A program made the position numbers and the translations under genes. The notes under the pieces were generated by a model. The model was not told the origin of the DNA. It saw only the letters and a program-made list of their open reading frames with translations, and did no database searches. Below, in pieces: positions 19,366 to 29,023 of a DNA stretch of 64,000 bases (positions are counted from its first letter, which is position 1; every line of letters starts with the position of its first letter). The stretch is taken from positions 5,696,089-5,760,088 of the forward strand of contig NZ_CP059973.1 in NCBI RefSeq assembly GCF_009193295.2, in the 5' to 3' direction. This DNA is from Bacteroides luhongzhouii. GTDB lineage: Bacteria; Bacteroidota; Bacteroidia; Bacteroidales; Bacteroidaceae.

Positions 19366-20589
19366 ATGAGATATAGTATTTTGATTGTTGCCTTTCTGAT
19401 GTTTAACTTTACAGGTTATTCACAAACAACTTCAGGGCAGGAAGACAGGATATATTGGGTCAACATATTATCTCAAATTGCCGACCCATTATTGAATAGT
19501 ATGAGCAAGGGAGAACTAAAGAAGAACATGCCTGTAGAAACTATCTCCGGTATGCCTAATCCATCCAATGCGCGTACCACTCATCTGGAAGCTTTAGGAC
19601 GCTTATTTGTGGGAATGGCCCCTTGGCTGGAACTCGGTCCGGACAATACACAAGAAGGACAAATACGTGAGAAATATATCCGCCTGATGACTGAGTCCAT
19701 CAATCACGGATTCAATCCCCAATCTCCGGATTATCTGAATTTTACAGTCACTCGACAACCTCTGGTAGATACTGCGTTCTTTTGCCAAGGATTGTTGCGT
19801 TCTCCGAAACAAATATGGAGTAAGCTATCATCTGAAACCCAAAAGAATATCCTGAACGCCTTACAACAGGTAAGTGAGATTAAGCCGGTAGAAAGTAACT
19901 GGCTACTCTTTTCGGCTATGGTTGAAGCTACCTTGCTGGAATTGACAGGCAAATGCAATATGCATCCCATAGAGTATGCCATCATGCGGTTCAAAGAGTG
20001 GTATAAAGGCGATAGCTGGTATGGTGACGGAATAAATTTGCATATGGATTATTATAACAGTTTTGTCATTCATCCAATGCTGCTGGATATTCTGGAAGTC
20101 ATGCAGAAACATGGCAAAGGCGAAACCGACTTTTATAAAAAAGAACAACTACGTTTCTCCAGATATGCCGAACAACAAGAAAGAATGATTTCTCCGGATG
20201 GAGCATACCCCGTAATCGGCCGTTCTATAGCATACCGTTTTGGAACGTTCCATGTACTTTCAACAGCTGCTCTAAATGACTTGCTACCAACTACCATTAC
20301 CAAGTCACAAGTCCGATGCGGACTAACCGCTGTCATAAAAAGGCACATGGCTATAAAAGGGAATTTCGACGAACAGGGATGGCTGACTTTAGGATTTGCA
20401 GGACATCAGCCACAAATCGCAGAAAGATACATTTCTACCGGCAGCCTGTATTTATGCTCTACTGTATTCACAGCATTAGGGCTTCCGGTTACCGATGAAT
20501 TCTGGAGTGCCCCTTATGAGGAATGGACAGGAAAAAAAATATGGTCAGGTAATCCCAATGTAAAACTGGACAAGGCTATAAAACTATAA
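19366..20589 (+). CDS. Stand-alone DUF2264 protein (possible GH154-like glucuronidase)
   Basis: A 407-residue protein with a signal peptide ending near GYSQ and a single DUF2264 domain filling the rest. It shares long blocks with the C-terminal halves of the two fusion proteins upstream: THLEALGRL, APWLELGPDNT, WYKGDSWYGDGINLHMDYY, RYAEQQERMISPDGAYPV and STGSLYLCS. The family is an alpha-helical barrel; some members are, to my knowledge, beta-glucuronidases (GH154). One visible difference is INLHMDYYNS here against ADFHLDYYNS in both fusions, so substrate or activity may differ. It starts 9 bases after the sulfatase fusion. Confidence 0.8.
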   Translation: MRYSILIVAFLMFNFTGYSQTTSGQEDRIYWVNILSQIADPLLNSMSKGELKKNMPVETISGMPNPSNARTTHLEALGRLFVGMAPWLELGPDNTQEGQIREKYIRLMTESINHGFNPQSPDYLNFTVTRQPLVDTAFFCQGLLRSPKQIWSKLSSETQKNILNALQQVSEIKPVESNWLLFSAMVEATLLELTGKCNMHPIEYAIMRFKEWYKGDSWYGDGINLHMDYYNSFVIHPMLLDILEVMQKHGKGETDFYKKEQLRFSRYAEQQERMISPDGAYPVIGRSIAYRFGTFHVLSTAALNDLLPTTITKSQVRCGLTAVIKRHMAIKGNFDEQGWLTLGFAGHQPQIAERYISTGSLYLCSTVFTALGLPVTDEFWSAPYEEWTGKKIWSGNPNVKLDKAIKL

Positions 20590-20611
20590 AACCCTCTAAA
20601 ATAGATTATAT

Positions 20612-21718
20612 ATGAAAAAGATTCTCTCCTTATTTTTAGTATCAATAAGTTGTAGCCTGAATGCTCAACAACTTTTTTCATCAAAGATGGAGAAAGAAGA
20701 TATTACCAAAGTTTGTAATGCCGTATCCGAGTGGCAAATTACCCATCACAACGAAGTAAAACATAATCCACTGGACTGGACAAACGGCGCTCTGTATCGT
20801 GGAATGACAGAATGGGGAAAAGTCTCGGGAAATCAATCTTGCTATGACTTTGTACGTACTATCGGCGAAAAACATAAGTGGAATATGTGGGACCGCGTAT
20901 ATCATGCCGATGATATTTGTGTGGGGCAGGCATTCATCGAGATGTACCGCAGATTTGATGACAAACGTATGCTACAACCTGTAATGGAACGGGCTTATTA
21001 CGTAGCTTCGCACCCTTCAAAAGCTACCTTACAAAAAACGAATGCTGTAGGAACAACGGAACGCTGGTCATGGTCGGATGCCTTGTTTATGGCACCTCCG
21101 GTTTATGCGGCTTTATATACAATAACCGGAGATAAGATCTATCTAAATTATATGGACAGTGAATATAAAGAATGTGTAGATTCACTATACGACAAAGAAG
21201 ATCATCTCTTTTATAGAGACAACAAACGAATTCCTCTCCGTGAAAAAAATGGTAGTAAACAATTCTGGGGAAGAGGCAACGGTTGGGTATTTGCCGGCCT
21301 TCCTCTCATTGTCGATAATCTACCTCTCAACTGCCCTTCACGTAACTACTATATCCGATTATTTACAGAAATGGCAGAAGCAGTTCGCAAGACTCAATGC
21401 AAAGACGGGGATTGGCGTACCAGCTTACTAGATCCTGATTCATACAAAATGCCAGAGAATAGTTGTTCCGCCTTTATGTGTTTCGGTATTGCCTGGGGAA
21501 TTCGCAATGGTTACCTGCCTCAACGAACTTACAAACCGGTTCTTGAAAAAGGCTGGCAATCGTTGGTTAAAGCAGTTCATCCTGATGGAAAGTTGGGATA
21601 TATACAACCTGTTGGTGCCGCACCCAAAGCTGCCGGATTCGATGCAACAGATGTATATGGCGTAGGTGCTTTCTTATTGGCAGGAAGCGAATTATATAAA
21701 TTGTCATGTGCTTACTAA
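20612..21718 (+). CDS. GH105-like unsaturated rhamnogalacturonyl/glucuronyl hydrolase
   Basis: A 368-residue secreted (alpha/alpha)6-barrel enzyme of the YteR/GH105 type with a signal peptide ending near LNAQQ. Family blocks include WTNGALYRGMTEWGK, ADDICVGQAFIEMYRR, the catalytic-Asp segment WSWSDALFMAPPVYAALY, WGRGNGWVFAGLPL and the C-terminal GATDVYGVGAFLLAGSE-like ending. GH105 enzymes remove 4,5-unsaturated uronic acids from lyase products in the periplasm. It is the last + strand gene of the PUL and lies 22 bases after the DUF2264 gene. Its presence beside GH88 implies a lyase acts on the substrate, although none is encoded here. Confidence 0.85.
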   Translation: MKKILSLFLVSISCSLNAQQLFSSKMEKEDITKVCNAVSEWQITHHNEVKHNPLDWTNGALYRGMTEWGKVSGNQSCYDFVRTIGEKHKWNMWDRVYHADDICVGQAFIEMYRRFDDKRMLQPVMERAYYVASHPSKATLQKTNAVGTTERWSWSDALFMAPPVYAALYTITGDKIYLNYMDSEYKECVDSLYDKEDHLFYRDNKRIPLREKNGSKQFWGRGNGWVFAGLPLIVDNLPLNCPSRNYYIRLFTEMAEAVRKTQCKDGDWRTSLLDPDSYKMPENSCSAFMCFGIAWGIRNGYLPQRTYKPVLEKGWQSLVKAVHPDGKLGYIQPVGAAPKAAGFDATDVYGVGAFLLAGSELYKLSCAY

Positions 21719-21874
21719 ATGTGGACTATGTATCAATAGTAATTCGATGCCGGCCAGCCACTTTCTCTACTGATTCTCCTGTAGAAATAGAATAGAAGAC
21801 ATTGCAGGCAACAAAATAAAGCACCAATGCCGCCAATTCATATAACAAAAAAGTTTTATTACCAAAACAATTGC

Positions 21875-21882
21875 TACCTTTG
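21875..21882 (+). promoter_or_regulatory. Bacteroides -7 box (TACCTTTG)
   Basis: An exact TAnnTTTG element lies 64 bases before the DUF6078 start codon. The preceding intergenic DNA is AT-rich; the -33 TTTG is not perfect. It marks the start of transcription after the end of the PUL. Confidence 0.6.
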
Positions 21883-21946
21883 CTCTTGCAAACAGAATAC
21901 TAATAGAAAATGAAAACAACAGCAAACCATAAAAGCACCGAGAATC

Positions 21947-22381
21947 ATGAACAAAAAAATTGACTTTAACGACATCCCTAAGAATTATTTATACTGTACC
22001 CACAGCAAATGTCCGCGCCGCAATCAATGCCTACGCTATCAAGCTACGCTCTGTATACCGCAAAACGTTCCTGATTTCCGGACAGTTAATCCCAACCACA
22101 TAATAGGAAACGAGAATAACTGTAGCTTTTTCAATCCATACTGCACTTCACGCTTTGCTTGCGGAATAGACCATATATTGGACAACATACCATATTCTAC
22201 AGCTGTCACCATCCGCAAAGAATTATATTCTTTGATGGGGCGCAGTATGTTTTATCGCATCCGCAACAAAGAACGGATGCTACATCCAGAAGAACAAAGG
22301 CAAATTGCCGCTGTCTTTCTAAAACATGGTATCGAAAACAAACCTGAATTCGACAAATATATCGATTTATTCGATTGGTAA
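21947..22381 (+). CDS. DUF6078 family protein
   Basis: A 144-residue cytoplasmic protein with no signal sequence and a cysteine-rich N-terminal part (CTHSKCPRRNQC, then further Cys at ATLC, NNC, YC and AC), suggesting a small metal site. The C-terminal half is helical (RKELYSLMGRSMFYRIRNKERM). I recognise it as DUF6078, a family I know only from Bacteroidota and without an assigned function. It has its own promoter and is convergent with the unrecognised gene at 22.5 kb, separated by a long palindrome. Confidence 0.6.
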   Translation: MNKKIDFNDIPKNYLYCTHSKCPRRNQCLRYQATLCIPQNVPDFRTVNPNHIIGNENNCSFFNPYCTSRFACGIDHILDNIPYSTAVTIRKELYSLMGRSMFYRIRNKERMLHPEEQRQIAAVFLKHGIENKPEFDKYIDLFDW

Positions 22382-22440
22382 GGCTTTTATCAGAAATGCT
22401 ATAAGGTTGCCGTTTCCAGGCATTCTGACAATGGGTAATT

Positions 22441-22520
22441 CTCACGCCTATGAGAAAAAATACTCATACTAATGGGAATATTTTCTCATAGGTATGAGTA
22501 TTTTTTCTCATAGGCGTGAG
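22441..22520. repeat. Perfect 29-bp inverted repeat between convergent genes
   Basis: The arms 22441-22469 and 22492-22520 are exact reverse complements, with a 22-base loop. The arm carries the words TATGAGAAAAAATACTCAT. The loop itself contains a further partial copy (TTTTCTCATAG), so the unit occurs three times. Its position between the ends of two convergent genes suits a bidirectional terminator, but the arms are longer and more repetitive than usual. Confidence 0.8.
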
Positions 22521-22533
22521 TATAGTTGAGAAT

Positions 22534-23283
22534 TTAACCGGCCTTCTCTATAAGTTCCAATATCATTCGTGCAAACTCTTGAACAATCTTAAGATTCTCT
22601 GATTGACTCACAACGTCCTCCTCATGAGTATCCAGCGCAAGATCTTCTTGCAATCGAAACATTTCCTCTTTTCCACATGTTATCAGTTGATCTTTTTTAC
22701 ACATATTCCAGGGAACGAAAGTCTTGCAGATAAAAAGTTCCATGCCGGACACCATCATAGCCGACCCGAGCGAGATACCATCCGGACTAGTGTACCACAC
22801 AGGATTCAGTAAATCTTTCATTTCTTCTTCACTCAAGAATAAATGATCGGCATTATAGTGCATGGCAGTGTTCGTTTTAAAATATCTTTTTATCAAATCC
22901 TCTCCGGTGAGTTCCAATCCCATCCGCAGAGCATATCTGCTAAAAAAATGAGGTGGATAAAAAGTCACACCGGGGAGAGAGCCTTCTTTAGCCGGTAAAT
23001 CGTATCGATAAACATACTTACCATGATCTGTTTCTCTGACGCAAACAAGAAAGCTATCAACATACTGTTTCAAACGTCGCTTACTCTTGGCGAAGAATAT
23101 CAAAATCCATTTGTTCTTCCTGGGTGAAGTGACTGTAGAGAAAAGAAACATCGGAAATTTGCTTTGCCTGCGGAAATATTTTAGAGCATCCAGCATTTTT
23201 TTTCGCATGATTATGCTCACGTCCATGTAGTCCTTTGCTACCTCATTCGCCAATTCCTCGTAGGACATTTGTGAAGTTATCAT
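22534..23283 (-). CDS. Unrecognised 249-residue cytoplasmic protein
   Basis: I do not recognise the family. The protein has no signal peptide or clear membrane segment. It is rich in aromatic and charged residues, with a central block (YDLPAKEGSLPGVTFYPPHFFSRYALR) that looks like a folded alpha/beta domain, and an acidic helical tail from about residue 210. It ends 11 bases before the start of the next - strand gene region and follows the MATE gene closely, so the two are probably cotranscribed from the promoter upstream of MATE. Confidence 0.6.
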   Translation of the reverse strand: MITSQMSYEELANEVAKDYMDVSIIMRKKMLDALKYFRRQSKFPMFLFSTVTSPRKNKWILIFFAKSKRRLKQYVDSFLVCVRETDHGKYVYRYDLPAKEGSLPGVTFYPPHFFSRYALRMGLELTGEDLIKRYFKTNTAMHYNADHLFLSEEEMKDLLNPVWYTSPDGISLGSAMMVSGMELFICKTFVPWNMCKKDQLITCGKEEMFRLQEDLALDTHEEDVVSQSENLKIVQEFARMILELIEKAG

Positions 23284-23293
23284 ATTTTCTTTT

Positions 23294-24655
23294 TTAATGT
23301 TTTAAATCACTCGATAATGAGAACTGGCGAAACTGATACCAAAGCATCGTTCCGGCAATCATACTTGCTATCAGGTCGGAAATCGGCATACTGATCCAAA
23401 CTCCTAGTTGTCCGTAAAAGTGTGGAAGGATCAGCAGACAAGGTATCAGAATTAGAACCTGACGGGAGACAGACAAGAATATAGCCTTGCTTGCCATACC
23501 TATACTCTGAAAAAAGTTGGAAGTCACCATCTGAAAACCGACAATGGGAAAGAACATGACCACAATACGCAGTCCTTTAGCAGAAATACGAACCAGTTCT
23601 TCATCTGTGGTGAAAATAGAAACTGCCAAATCAGGTATCAGCATCCCCATCAAGAAACCGATAGTAGTGATAAGGGTGGCTACATAAATCGTAATTTTCA
23701 AGACTTTCGTCACACGGGAATATTGCCTGGCACCATAGTTATACCCGGCAATAGGCTGCATACCCTGATTCAATCCCATTACAATCATGACAAAAAGGAA
23801 CACCAGGCGGTTGACAATTCCGAAAGCTCCAATAGCTAAATCACCTCCATACTGTTTCAGTCCCTTATTAATCAAAATCACGATAAAACAAGCTGCCAGA
23901 TTCATCAGAAATGGTGCCATACCAATGGCCAAAGAGTCAAACACTATTTTCTTCTTTAACCGGAAAATTCCTTTATGGAAATGCAACAGTTCTTCTTTAT
24001 TAGAGAATAGCTTGAACTGCCACGCCAATGCGATAACCTGTGCAGTAATGGTAGCGATTGCCGCTCCTTGTATTCCCCAACCGAAGCCATAAATAAAAAC
24101 AGGGTCGAGTATCGTGTTAATCACAACCGTAGCAATCGTGGCATACATCGCCTTCTGCGGATGTCCCGCCGAACGAAGTACGGCATTCAGACCTAAATAA
24201 AGGTGGGTGACAACATTACCCAGTAAGATAACGACCATATAATCGCGGGCATAACCTACCGTAGCATCACTACCACCGAAGAAATAAAGAATAGGGTCGA
24301 GAAACAACAATGTGACGACTGTAAAGGCAAGCCCGATGATAATATTCAATACCAGTACATTGCCAAGTACCCGCTGTGCGGTATCGTAATCTTTCTGTCC
24401 CAATTTCACCGAAACCAATGTAGCCGCACCTACACCGACCAGAGAGCCGAAAGCCGCGGCAAGATTCATTAGCGGAAAGGTTAATGCTAACCCGGAGATA
24501 GCCATCGCCCCTACTCCGTGACCAATGAAAATACTATCTACCATATTATAAAGAGAAGACGCCGTCATGGCGATAATTGCCGGAATGGCATACTGCATTA
24601 AAAGCTTTCCAATCTTTTCCGTACCCAACGCAGTGGGTGTCTTTTGTCCTGTCAT
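23294..24655 (-). CDS. MATE family multidrug exporter
   Basis: A 453-residue polytopic inner-membrane protein with about 12 hydrophobic segments in the two-fold MATE arrangement. N-half blocks such as LYNMVDSIFIGHGVG, FPLMNLAAAFGSLVGVGAATL and C-half blocks GLNQGMQPIAGYNYGAR are typical. It exchanges cations for drugs or metabolites. The ATG at 24655 (MTGQKTPTALG) is preferred: the longer frame to 24685 would start inside the promoter/leader next to the TATCTTTG box. It is divergent from lysS. Confidence 0.9.
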   Translation of the reverse strand: MTGQKTPTALGTEKIGKLLMQYAIPAIIAMTASSLYNMVDSIFIGHGVGAMAISGLALTFPLMNLAAAFGSLVGVGAATLVSVKLGQKDYDTAQRVLGNVLVLNIIIGLAFTVVTLLFLDPILYFFGGSDATVGYARDYMVVILLGNVVTHLYLGLNAVLRSAGHPQKAMYATIATVVINTILDPVFIYGFGWGIQGAAIATITAQVIALAWQFKLFSNKEELLHFHKGIFRLKKKIVFDSLAIGMAPFLMNLAACFIVILINKGLKQYGGDLAIGAFGIVNRLVFLFVMIVMGLNQGMQPIAGYNYGARQYSRVTKVLKITIYVATLITTIGFLMGMLIPDLAVSIFTTDEELVRISAKGLRIVVMFFPIVGFQMVTSNFFQSIGMASKAIFLSVSRQVLILIPCLLILPHFYGQLGVWISMPISDLIASMIAGTMLWYQFRQFSLSSDLKH

Positions 24656-24674
24656 ACCTATTAGTTTGAGGGTG

Positions 24675-24682
24675 CAAAGATA
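24675..24682 (-). promoter_or_regulatory. Bacteroides -7 box for the MATE gene
   Basis: On the minus strand this reads TATCTTTG, an exact TAnnTTTG box, 20 bases before the MATE ATG. It supports the shorter start. Confidence 0.6.
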
Positions 24683-24723
24683 CAAAAAAGAGACGGATTA
24701 CAGGATATATGAGAAAAGTTTCG

Positions 24724-24731
24724 TATTTTTG
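24724..24731 (+). promoter_or_regulatory. Bacteroides -7 box for lysS
   Basis: TATTTTTG matches TAnnTTTG and lies 30 bases before the lysS ATG. It is back to back with the MATE promoter. Confidence 0.6.
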
Positions 24732-24760
24732 CCCACAAAATTGAGTTAATACGTAACGAA

Positions 24761-26488
24761 ATGAATATATTAGAACTAAGTGAACAGGAAATTATTCGAC
24801 GTAACAGTCTGAATGAGCTTCGTGCAATGGGTATTGATCCATACCCTGCAGCAGAGTATGTAACCAATGCTTTCTCTACAGATATTAAAGCTGAATTTAA
24901 AGACGACGAAGAACCACGCCAGGTTTCCGTAGCCGGCCGTATCATGAGCCGCCGCGTGATGGGTAAAGCATCTTTCGTTGAATTGCAGGACTCTAAAGGT
25001 CGCATCCAGGTGTACATCACCCGGGATGATATCTGTCCGGGAGAAGACAAGGAACTGTACAACGCTGTATTCAAACGCCTGCTCGACTTAGGTGACTTTA
25101 TCGGTATCGAAGGTTTCGTGTTCCGCACACAAATGGGTGAAATCAGTATCCATGCAAAGAAACTGACTGTACTTGCAAAGTCTATCAAACCGTTGCCAAT
25201 CGTTAAGTACAAAGACGGAGTAGCTTACGACTCTTTTGAAGATCCCGAACTCCGTTATCGCCAACGCTATGTTGACCTGGTAGTAAACGACGGCATCAAA
25301 GAAACATTCCTGAAACGCGCCACTGTAGTGAAAACTTTGCGCAATGTCTTGGATGAGGCTGGCTACACGGAAGTGGAAACTCCTATCCTGCAATCTATTG
25401 CCGGTGGAGCCAGCGCACGCCCGTTCATCACTCACCATAACTCACTGGATATGGACCTTTACCTGCGCATCGCAACGGAGCTTTATCTGAAGCGACTGAT
25501 CGTAGGTGGTTTTGAAGGTGTATATGAAATAGGTAAGAACTTCCGTAACGAGGGTATGGATAAAACTCACAATCCGGAATTTACCTGTATGGAACTTTAT
25601 GTTCAGTACAAGGATTACAACTGGATGATGAATTTCACCGAAAAACTGCTGGAACGTATCTGTATCGCTGTAAACGGCTGTACGGAAAGCGTTGTTGACG
25701 GAAAAACGATCAGTTTCAAAGCTCCTTACCGCCGCCTGCCTATCCTGGATGCTATCAAAGAAAAGACAGGATACGACCTGAACGGCAAGAGCGAAGAAGA
25801 AATCCGCCAAGTTTGCAAGGAACTGAAAATGGAGGAAATCGACGAGACAATGGGTAAAGGCAAGCTGATTGATGAAATCTTCGGAGAATTCTGTGAAGGT
25901 ACGTATATCCAGCCGACTTTTATCACCGATTATCCGGTTGAAATGTCTCCGCTGACCAAGATGCACCGTTCTAAACCGGGACTGACCGAACGTTTCGAAT
26001 TAATGGTGAACGGTAAAGAGCTGGCTAATGCTTACTCGGAATTGAATGACCCGTTGGATCAGGAAGAACGTTTCAAAGAGCAGATGCGTTTGGCCGACAA
26101 GGGAGATGACGAGGCGATGATTATCGATCAGGACTTCTTGCGGGCTTTACAATATGGTATGCCTCCTACATCGGGTATCGGTATCGGTATCGACCGCCTA
26201 GTGATGTTAATGACCGGACAGACCACTATTCAGGAAGTATTATTCTTCCCGCAAATGCGTCCGGAAAAAGTAGTGAAAAAAGACGCTGCCGCCAAATATA
26301 TGGAATTGGGAATCGCAGAAGACTGGGTTCCGGTGATCCAAAAAGCCGGTTACAACACTGTAGCTGACATGAAAGATGTCAATCCGCAGAAGTTGCACCA
26401 GGACATCTGCGGCATTAACAAGAAATATAAATTAGAACTGACCAATCCGTCGGTAAACGACGTAACTGAGTGGATACAGAAAATTTAA
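24761..26488 (+). CDS. lysS: Lysyl-tRNA synthetase, class II
   Basis: A 575-residue cytoplasmic enzyme that charges tRNA-Lys. The N-terminal OB-fold anticodon-binding domain covers about 55-145 ([21 protein letters not shown]). The class II core follows: motif 2 at [21 protein letters not shown] and motif 3 at [15 protein letters not shown]. An extra C-terminal segment of about 70 residues after the usual end ([18 protein letters not shown], helix-hairpin-helix-like) makes it longer than the roughly 500-residue E. coli enzyme; such extensions are common in Bacteroidota. It is followed 26 bases later by gpsA. Confidence 0.97.
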   Translation: MNILELSEQEIIRRNSLNELRAMGIDPYPAAEYVTNAFSTDIKAEFKDDEEPRQVSVAGRIMSRRVMGKASFVELQDSKGRIQVYITRDDICPGEDKELYNAVFKRLLDLGDFIGIEGFVFRTQMGEISIHAKKLTVLAKSIKPLPIVKYKDGVAYDSFEDPELRYRQRYVDLVVNDGIKETFLKRATVVKTLRNVLDEAGYTEVETPILQSIAGGASARPFITHHNSLDMDLYLRIATELYLKRLIVGGFEGVYEIGKNFRNEGMDKTHNPEFTCMELYVQYKDYNWMMNFTEKLLERICIAVNGCTESVVDGKTISFKAPYRRLPILDAIKEKTGYDLNGKSEEEIRQVCKELKMEEIDETMGKGKLIDEIFGEFCEGTYIQPTFITDYPVEMSPLTKMHRSKPGLTERFELMVNGKELANAYSELNDPLDQEERFKEQMRLADKGDDEAMIIDQDFLRALQYGMPPTSGIGIGIDRLVMLMTGQTTIQEVLFFPQMRPEKVVKKDAAAKYMELGIAEDWVPVIQKAGYNTVADMKDVNPQKLHQDICGINKKYKLELTNPSVNDVTEWIQKI

Positions 26489-26514
26489 TAAGTTCTTCAT
26501 CCAAATCCATACAA

Positions 26515-27510
26515 ATGAAATTACCCGGCAAGATAGCGATAATGGGCGGAGGAAGTTGGGCTACAGCCATCGCAAAGATGTGTCTGGCCCAGGAAGACTC
26601 AATCAATTGGTATATGCGGCGAGACGACCGCATTGCCGATTTTAAACGATTAGGGCACAATCCGGCTTATCTGACAGGAGTGAAATTCGATACAAAACGC
26701 ATCACGTTCAGTTCCAACATCAACGATGTGGTGAAAGAATCGGATACGCTGATCTTCGTCACTCCTTCTCCTTATCTGAAGGCACATCTGAAAAAGCTGA
26801 AAACCAAGATTAAAGATAAGTTTATCATCACCGCTATCAAAGGAATCGTACCCGATGACAACGTTATTGTATCGGAATACTTCACAAAAGAATATGGTGT
26901 ACCACCAGAAAATATAGCAGTCCTTGCAGGTCCCTGCCACGCAGAAGAGGTGGCCTTGGAACGCCTCTCCTACCTGACTATCGCCTGCCCTGACAAAGAC
27001 AAAGCACGTATCTTCGCACGTCGTCTGGGAAGCAGCTTCATCAAAACATCAGTCAGTGATGACGTAGCGGGTATCGAATACAGTTCGGTACTCAAAAACG
27101 TATATGCCATCGCTGCCGGTATCTGTAGCGGCCTGAAATATGGCGACAACTTCCAGGCTGTATTGATCTCCAACGCCATTCAGGAGATGAACCGTTTCTT
27201 AAATACGGTGCATCCGTTGAACAGAAACGTGGATGAATCTGTTTATCTGGGGGATTTATTGGTGACCGGTTACTCCAACTTCAGCCGTAACCGAACTTTC
27301 GGAACGATGATAGGTAAAGGGTATTCCGTGAAGAGTGCGCAAATTGAAATGGAAATGATTGCGGAAGGTTACTATGGTACGAAATGTATCAAAGAAATCA
27401 ATAAGCATCATCATGTCAATATGCCGATACTGGACGCAGTGTACAACATTCTGTACGAACGTATCTCACCAATGATCGAGATTAAATTGCTGACTGACTC
27501 TTTTAGATAA
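26515..27510 (+). CDS. gpsA: NAD(P)H-dependent glycerol-3-phosphate dehydrogenase
   Basis: A 331-residue enzyme that reduces dihydroxyacetone phosphate to sn-glycerol-3-phosphate for phospholipid synthesis. The Rossmann motif IAIMGGGSWATAIAKM is at the very N-terminus when the ATG at 26515 is used; the longer GTG-initiated frame from 26470 overlaps lysS and adds an unconvincing 15 residues. Family blocks GPCHAEEVA, the catalytic-lysine region EYSSVLKNVYAIAAGICSGL, and GYSNFSRNRTFG are present. It lies between lysS and pgi in a housekeeping cluster. Confidence 0.95.
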   Translation: MKLPGKIAIMGGGSWATAIAKMCLAQEDSINWYMRRDDRIADFKRLGHNPAYLTGVKFDTKRITFSSNINDVVKESDTLIFVTPSPYLKAHLKKLKTKIKDKFIITAIKGIVPDDNVIVSEYFTKEYGVPPENIAVLAGPCHAEEVALERLSYLTIACPDKDKARIFARRLGSSFIKTSVSDDVAGIEYSSVLKNVYAIAAGICSGLKYGDNFQAVLISNAIQEMNRFLNTVHPLNRNVDESVYLGDLLVTGYSNFSRNRTFGTMIGKGYSVKSAQIEMEMIAEGYYGTKCIKEINKHHHVNMPILDAVYNILYERISPMIEIKLLTDSFR

Positions 27511-27528
27511 TCTTTAAACAAGAACGAT

Positions 27529-28866
27529 ATGATTAGTTTAAACATTGAAAAGACATTTGGATTCATCTCCAAAGAAAAGGTTTTTGCTTACGAAGCTGAA
27601 GTAAAAGCCGCACAGGAAATGCTTGAAAAAGGTACAGGCAAAGGTAACGACTTTTTAGGATGGTTGCATTTGCCTTCTTCTATCACTAAAGAACACCTGG
27701 CCGACCTGAACGCTACTGCAAAAGTATTAAGAGACAATTGCGAAGTAGTAGTCGTAGCCGGTATCGGTGGTAGCTATCTGGGTGCCCGTGCCGTCATCGA
27801 AGCTTTGTCTAACAGCTTCACCTGGTTGCAGGAAAAGAAAACAGCTCCTGTCATGATCTATGCAGGACACAATATCAGCGAAGATTATCTGTATGAACTG
27901 GCTGAATATCTGAAAGACAAGAAATTCGGTGTCATCAATATCTCTAAATCAGGAACTACTACTGAAACAGCTCTCGCTTTCCGCTTGCTGAAAAAACAAT
28001 GTGAAGATCAGCGCGGCAAAGAAACAGCAAAGAAAGTAATCGTTGCTGTGACGGATGCCAAGAAAGGTGCCGCACGCGTTACAGCCGACAAGGAAGGATA
28101 CAAAACATTCATCATCCCCGATAACGTAGGCGGACGCTTCTCTGTATTGACTCCGGTTGGTTTGCTGCCGATTGCTGTTGCCGGATTCGATATCGAAAAA
28201 CTGGTTGCCGGTGCTGCCGACATGGAAAAAGCATGTGGCTCGGACGTTGCATTTGCCGAAAACCCTGCCGCTATCTACGCTGCTACCCGTAACGAACTGT
28301 ACAGAAACGGAAAGAAGATCGAAATCCTCGTTAACTTCTGCCCAAAATTGCACTATGTAAGCGAATGGTGGAAACAGCTTTACGGAGAATCTGAAGGAAA
28401 AGACAATAAAGGTATCTTCCCTGCATCAGTAGATTTCTCAACAGACCTCCACTCAATGGGTCAATGGATTCAGGAAGGCGAACGTTCTATCTTTGAAACG
28501 GTGATTTCAGTAGAGAAGGTTAACCACAAACTGGAAGTTCCTTCTGACGAAGCGAATCTGGACGGTTTGAATTTCTTAGCCGGCAAACGTGTGGATGAAG
28601 TGAACAAGATGGCCGAATTGGGCACACAGCTGGCTCACGTAGACGGTGGCGTACCTAATATGCGTATCGTACTTCCGGAATTAAGCGAATACAATATCGG
28701 TGGTCTGCTCTATTTCTTCGAAAAGGCTTGCGGTATCAGCGGTTACTTGCTGGGCGTGAATCCATTCAACCAACCGGGTGTGGAAGCATACAAAAAGAAT
28801 ATGTTTGCGTTGCTTGACAAACCGGGGTATGAAGAAGAATCTAAAGCAATCCGTGCAAAACTGTAA
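27529..28866 (+). CDS. pgi: Glucose-6-phosphate isomerase
   Basis: A 445-residue enzyme, the short bacterial form, that interconverts glucose-6-phosphate and fructose-6-phosphate. Signature parts are [16 protein letters not shown], the phosphate-binding [25 protein letters not shown] and the C-terminal [14 protein letters not shown] with the catalytic lysine. It starts 18 bases after gpsA, so gpsA-pgi are likely cotranscribed and end at the palindrome just downstream. Confidence 0.97.
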   Translation: MISLNIEKTFGFISKEKVFAYEAEVKAAQEMLEKGTGKGNDFLGWLHLPSSITKEHLADLNATAKVLRDNCEVVVVAGIGGSYLGARAVIEALSNSFTWLQEKKTAPVMIYAGHNISEDYLYELAEYLKDKKFGVINISKSGTTTETALAFRLLKKQCEDQRGKETAKKVIVAVTDAKKGAARVTADKEGYKTFIIPDNVGGRFSVLTPVGLLPIAVAGFDIEKLVAGAADMEKACGSDVAFAENPAAIYAATRNELYRNGKKIEILVNFCPKLHYVSEWWKQLYGESEGKDNKGIFPASVDFSTDLHSMGQWIQEGERSIFETVISVEKVNHKLEVPSDEANLDGLNFLAGKRVDEVNKMAELGTQLAHVDGGVPNMRIVLPELSEYNIGGLLYFFEKACGISGYLLGVNPFNQPGVEAYKKNMFALLDKPGYEEESKAIRAKL

Positions 28867-28900
28867 TTAAGAACGTTTTTATAAACGGTAAACTATAAAC

Positions 28901-28951
28901 AATGAACGGTGAACAACTATGCTATATGCATGGATTTGTTCACCGTTCATT
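28901..28951. terminator. Palindromic terminator after pgi (member of a small repeat family)
   Basis: The arms AATGAACGGTGAACAA (28901-28916) and its exact reverse complement (28936-28951) form a 16-bp stem with a 19-base loop. It sits between convergent genes and closely resembles the palindrome after ung. Confidence 0.75.
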
Positions 28952-29023
28952 ATTATATTCTATTGGTTGCAGTTTCCGATTGCACCGTTTATTATCCGTT
29001 GTACCGTTTACAGCGCACCATTT

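Noticed and set aside
22441..22520. CRISPR array
   Set aside because: The repeated unit is palindromic, occurs about three times without uniform spacers, and no cas genes are present in the window.
25442..25966. 174-residue minus-strand frame opposite lysS
   Set aside because: Antisense to lysyl-tRNA synthetase with Phe/His-rich shadow composition; no independent evidence.
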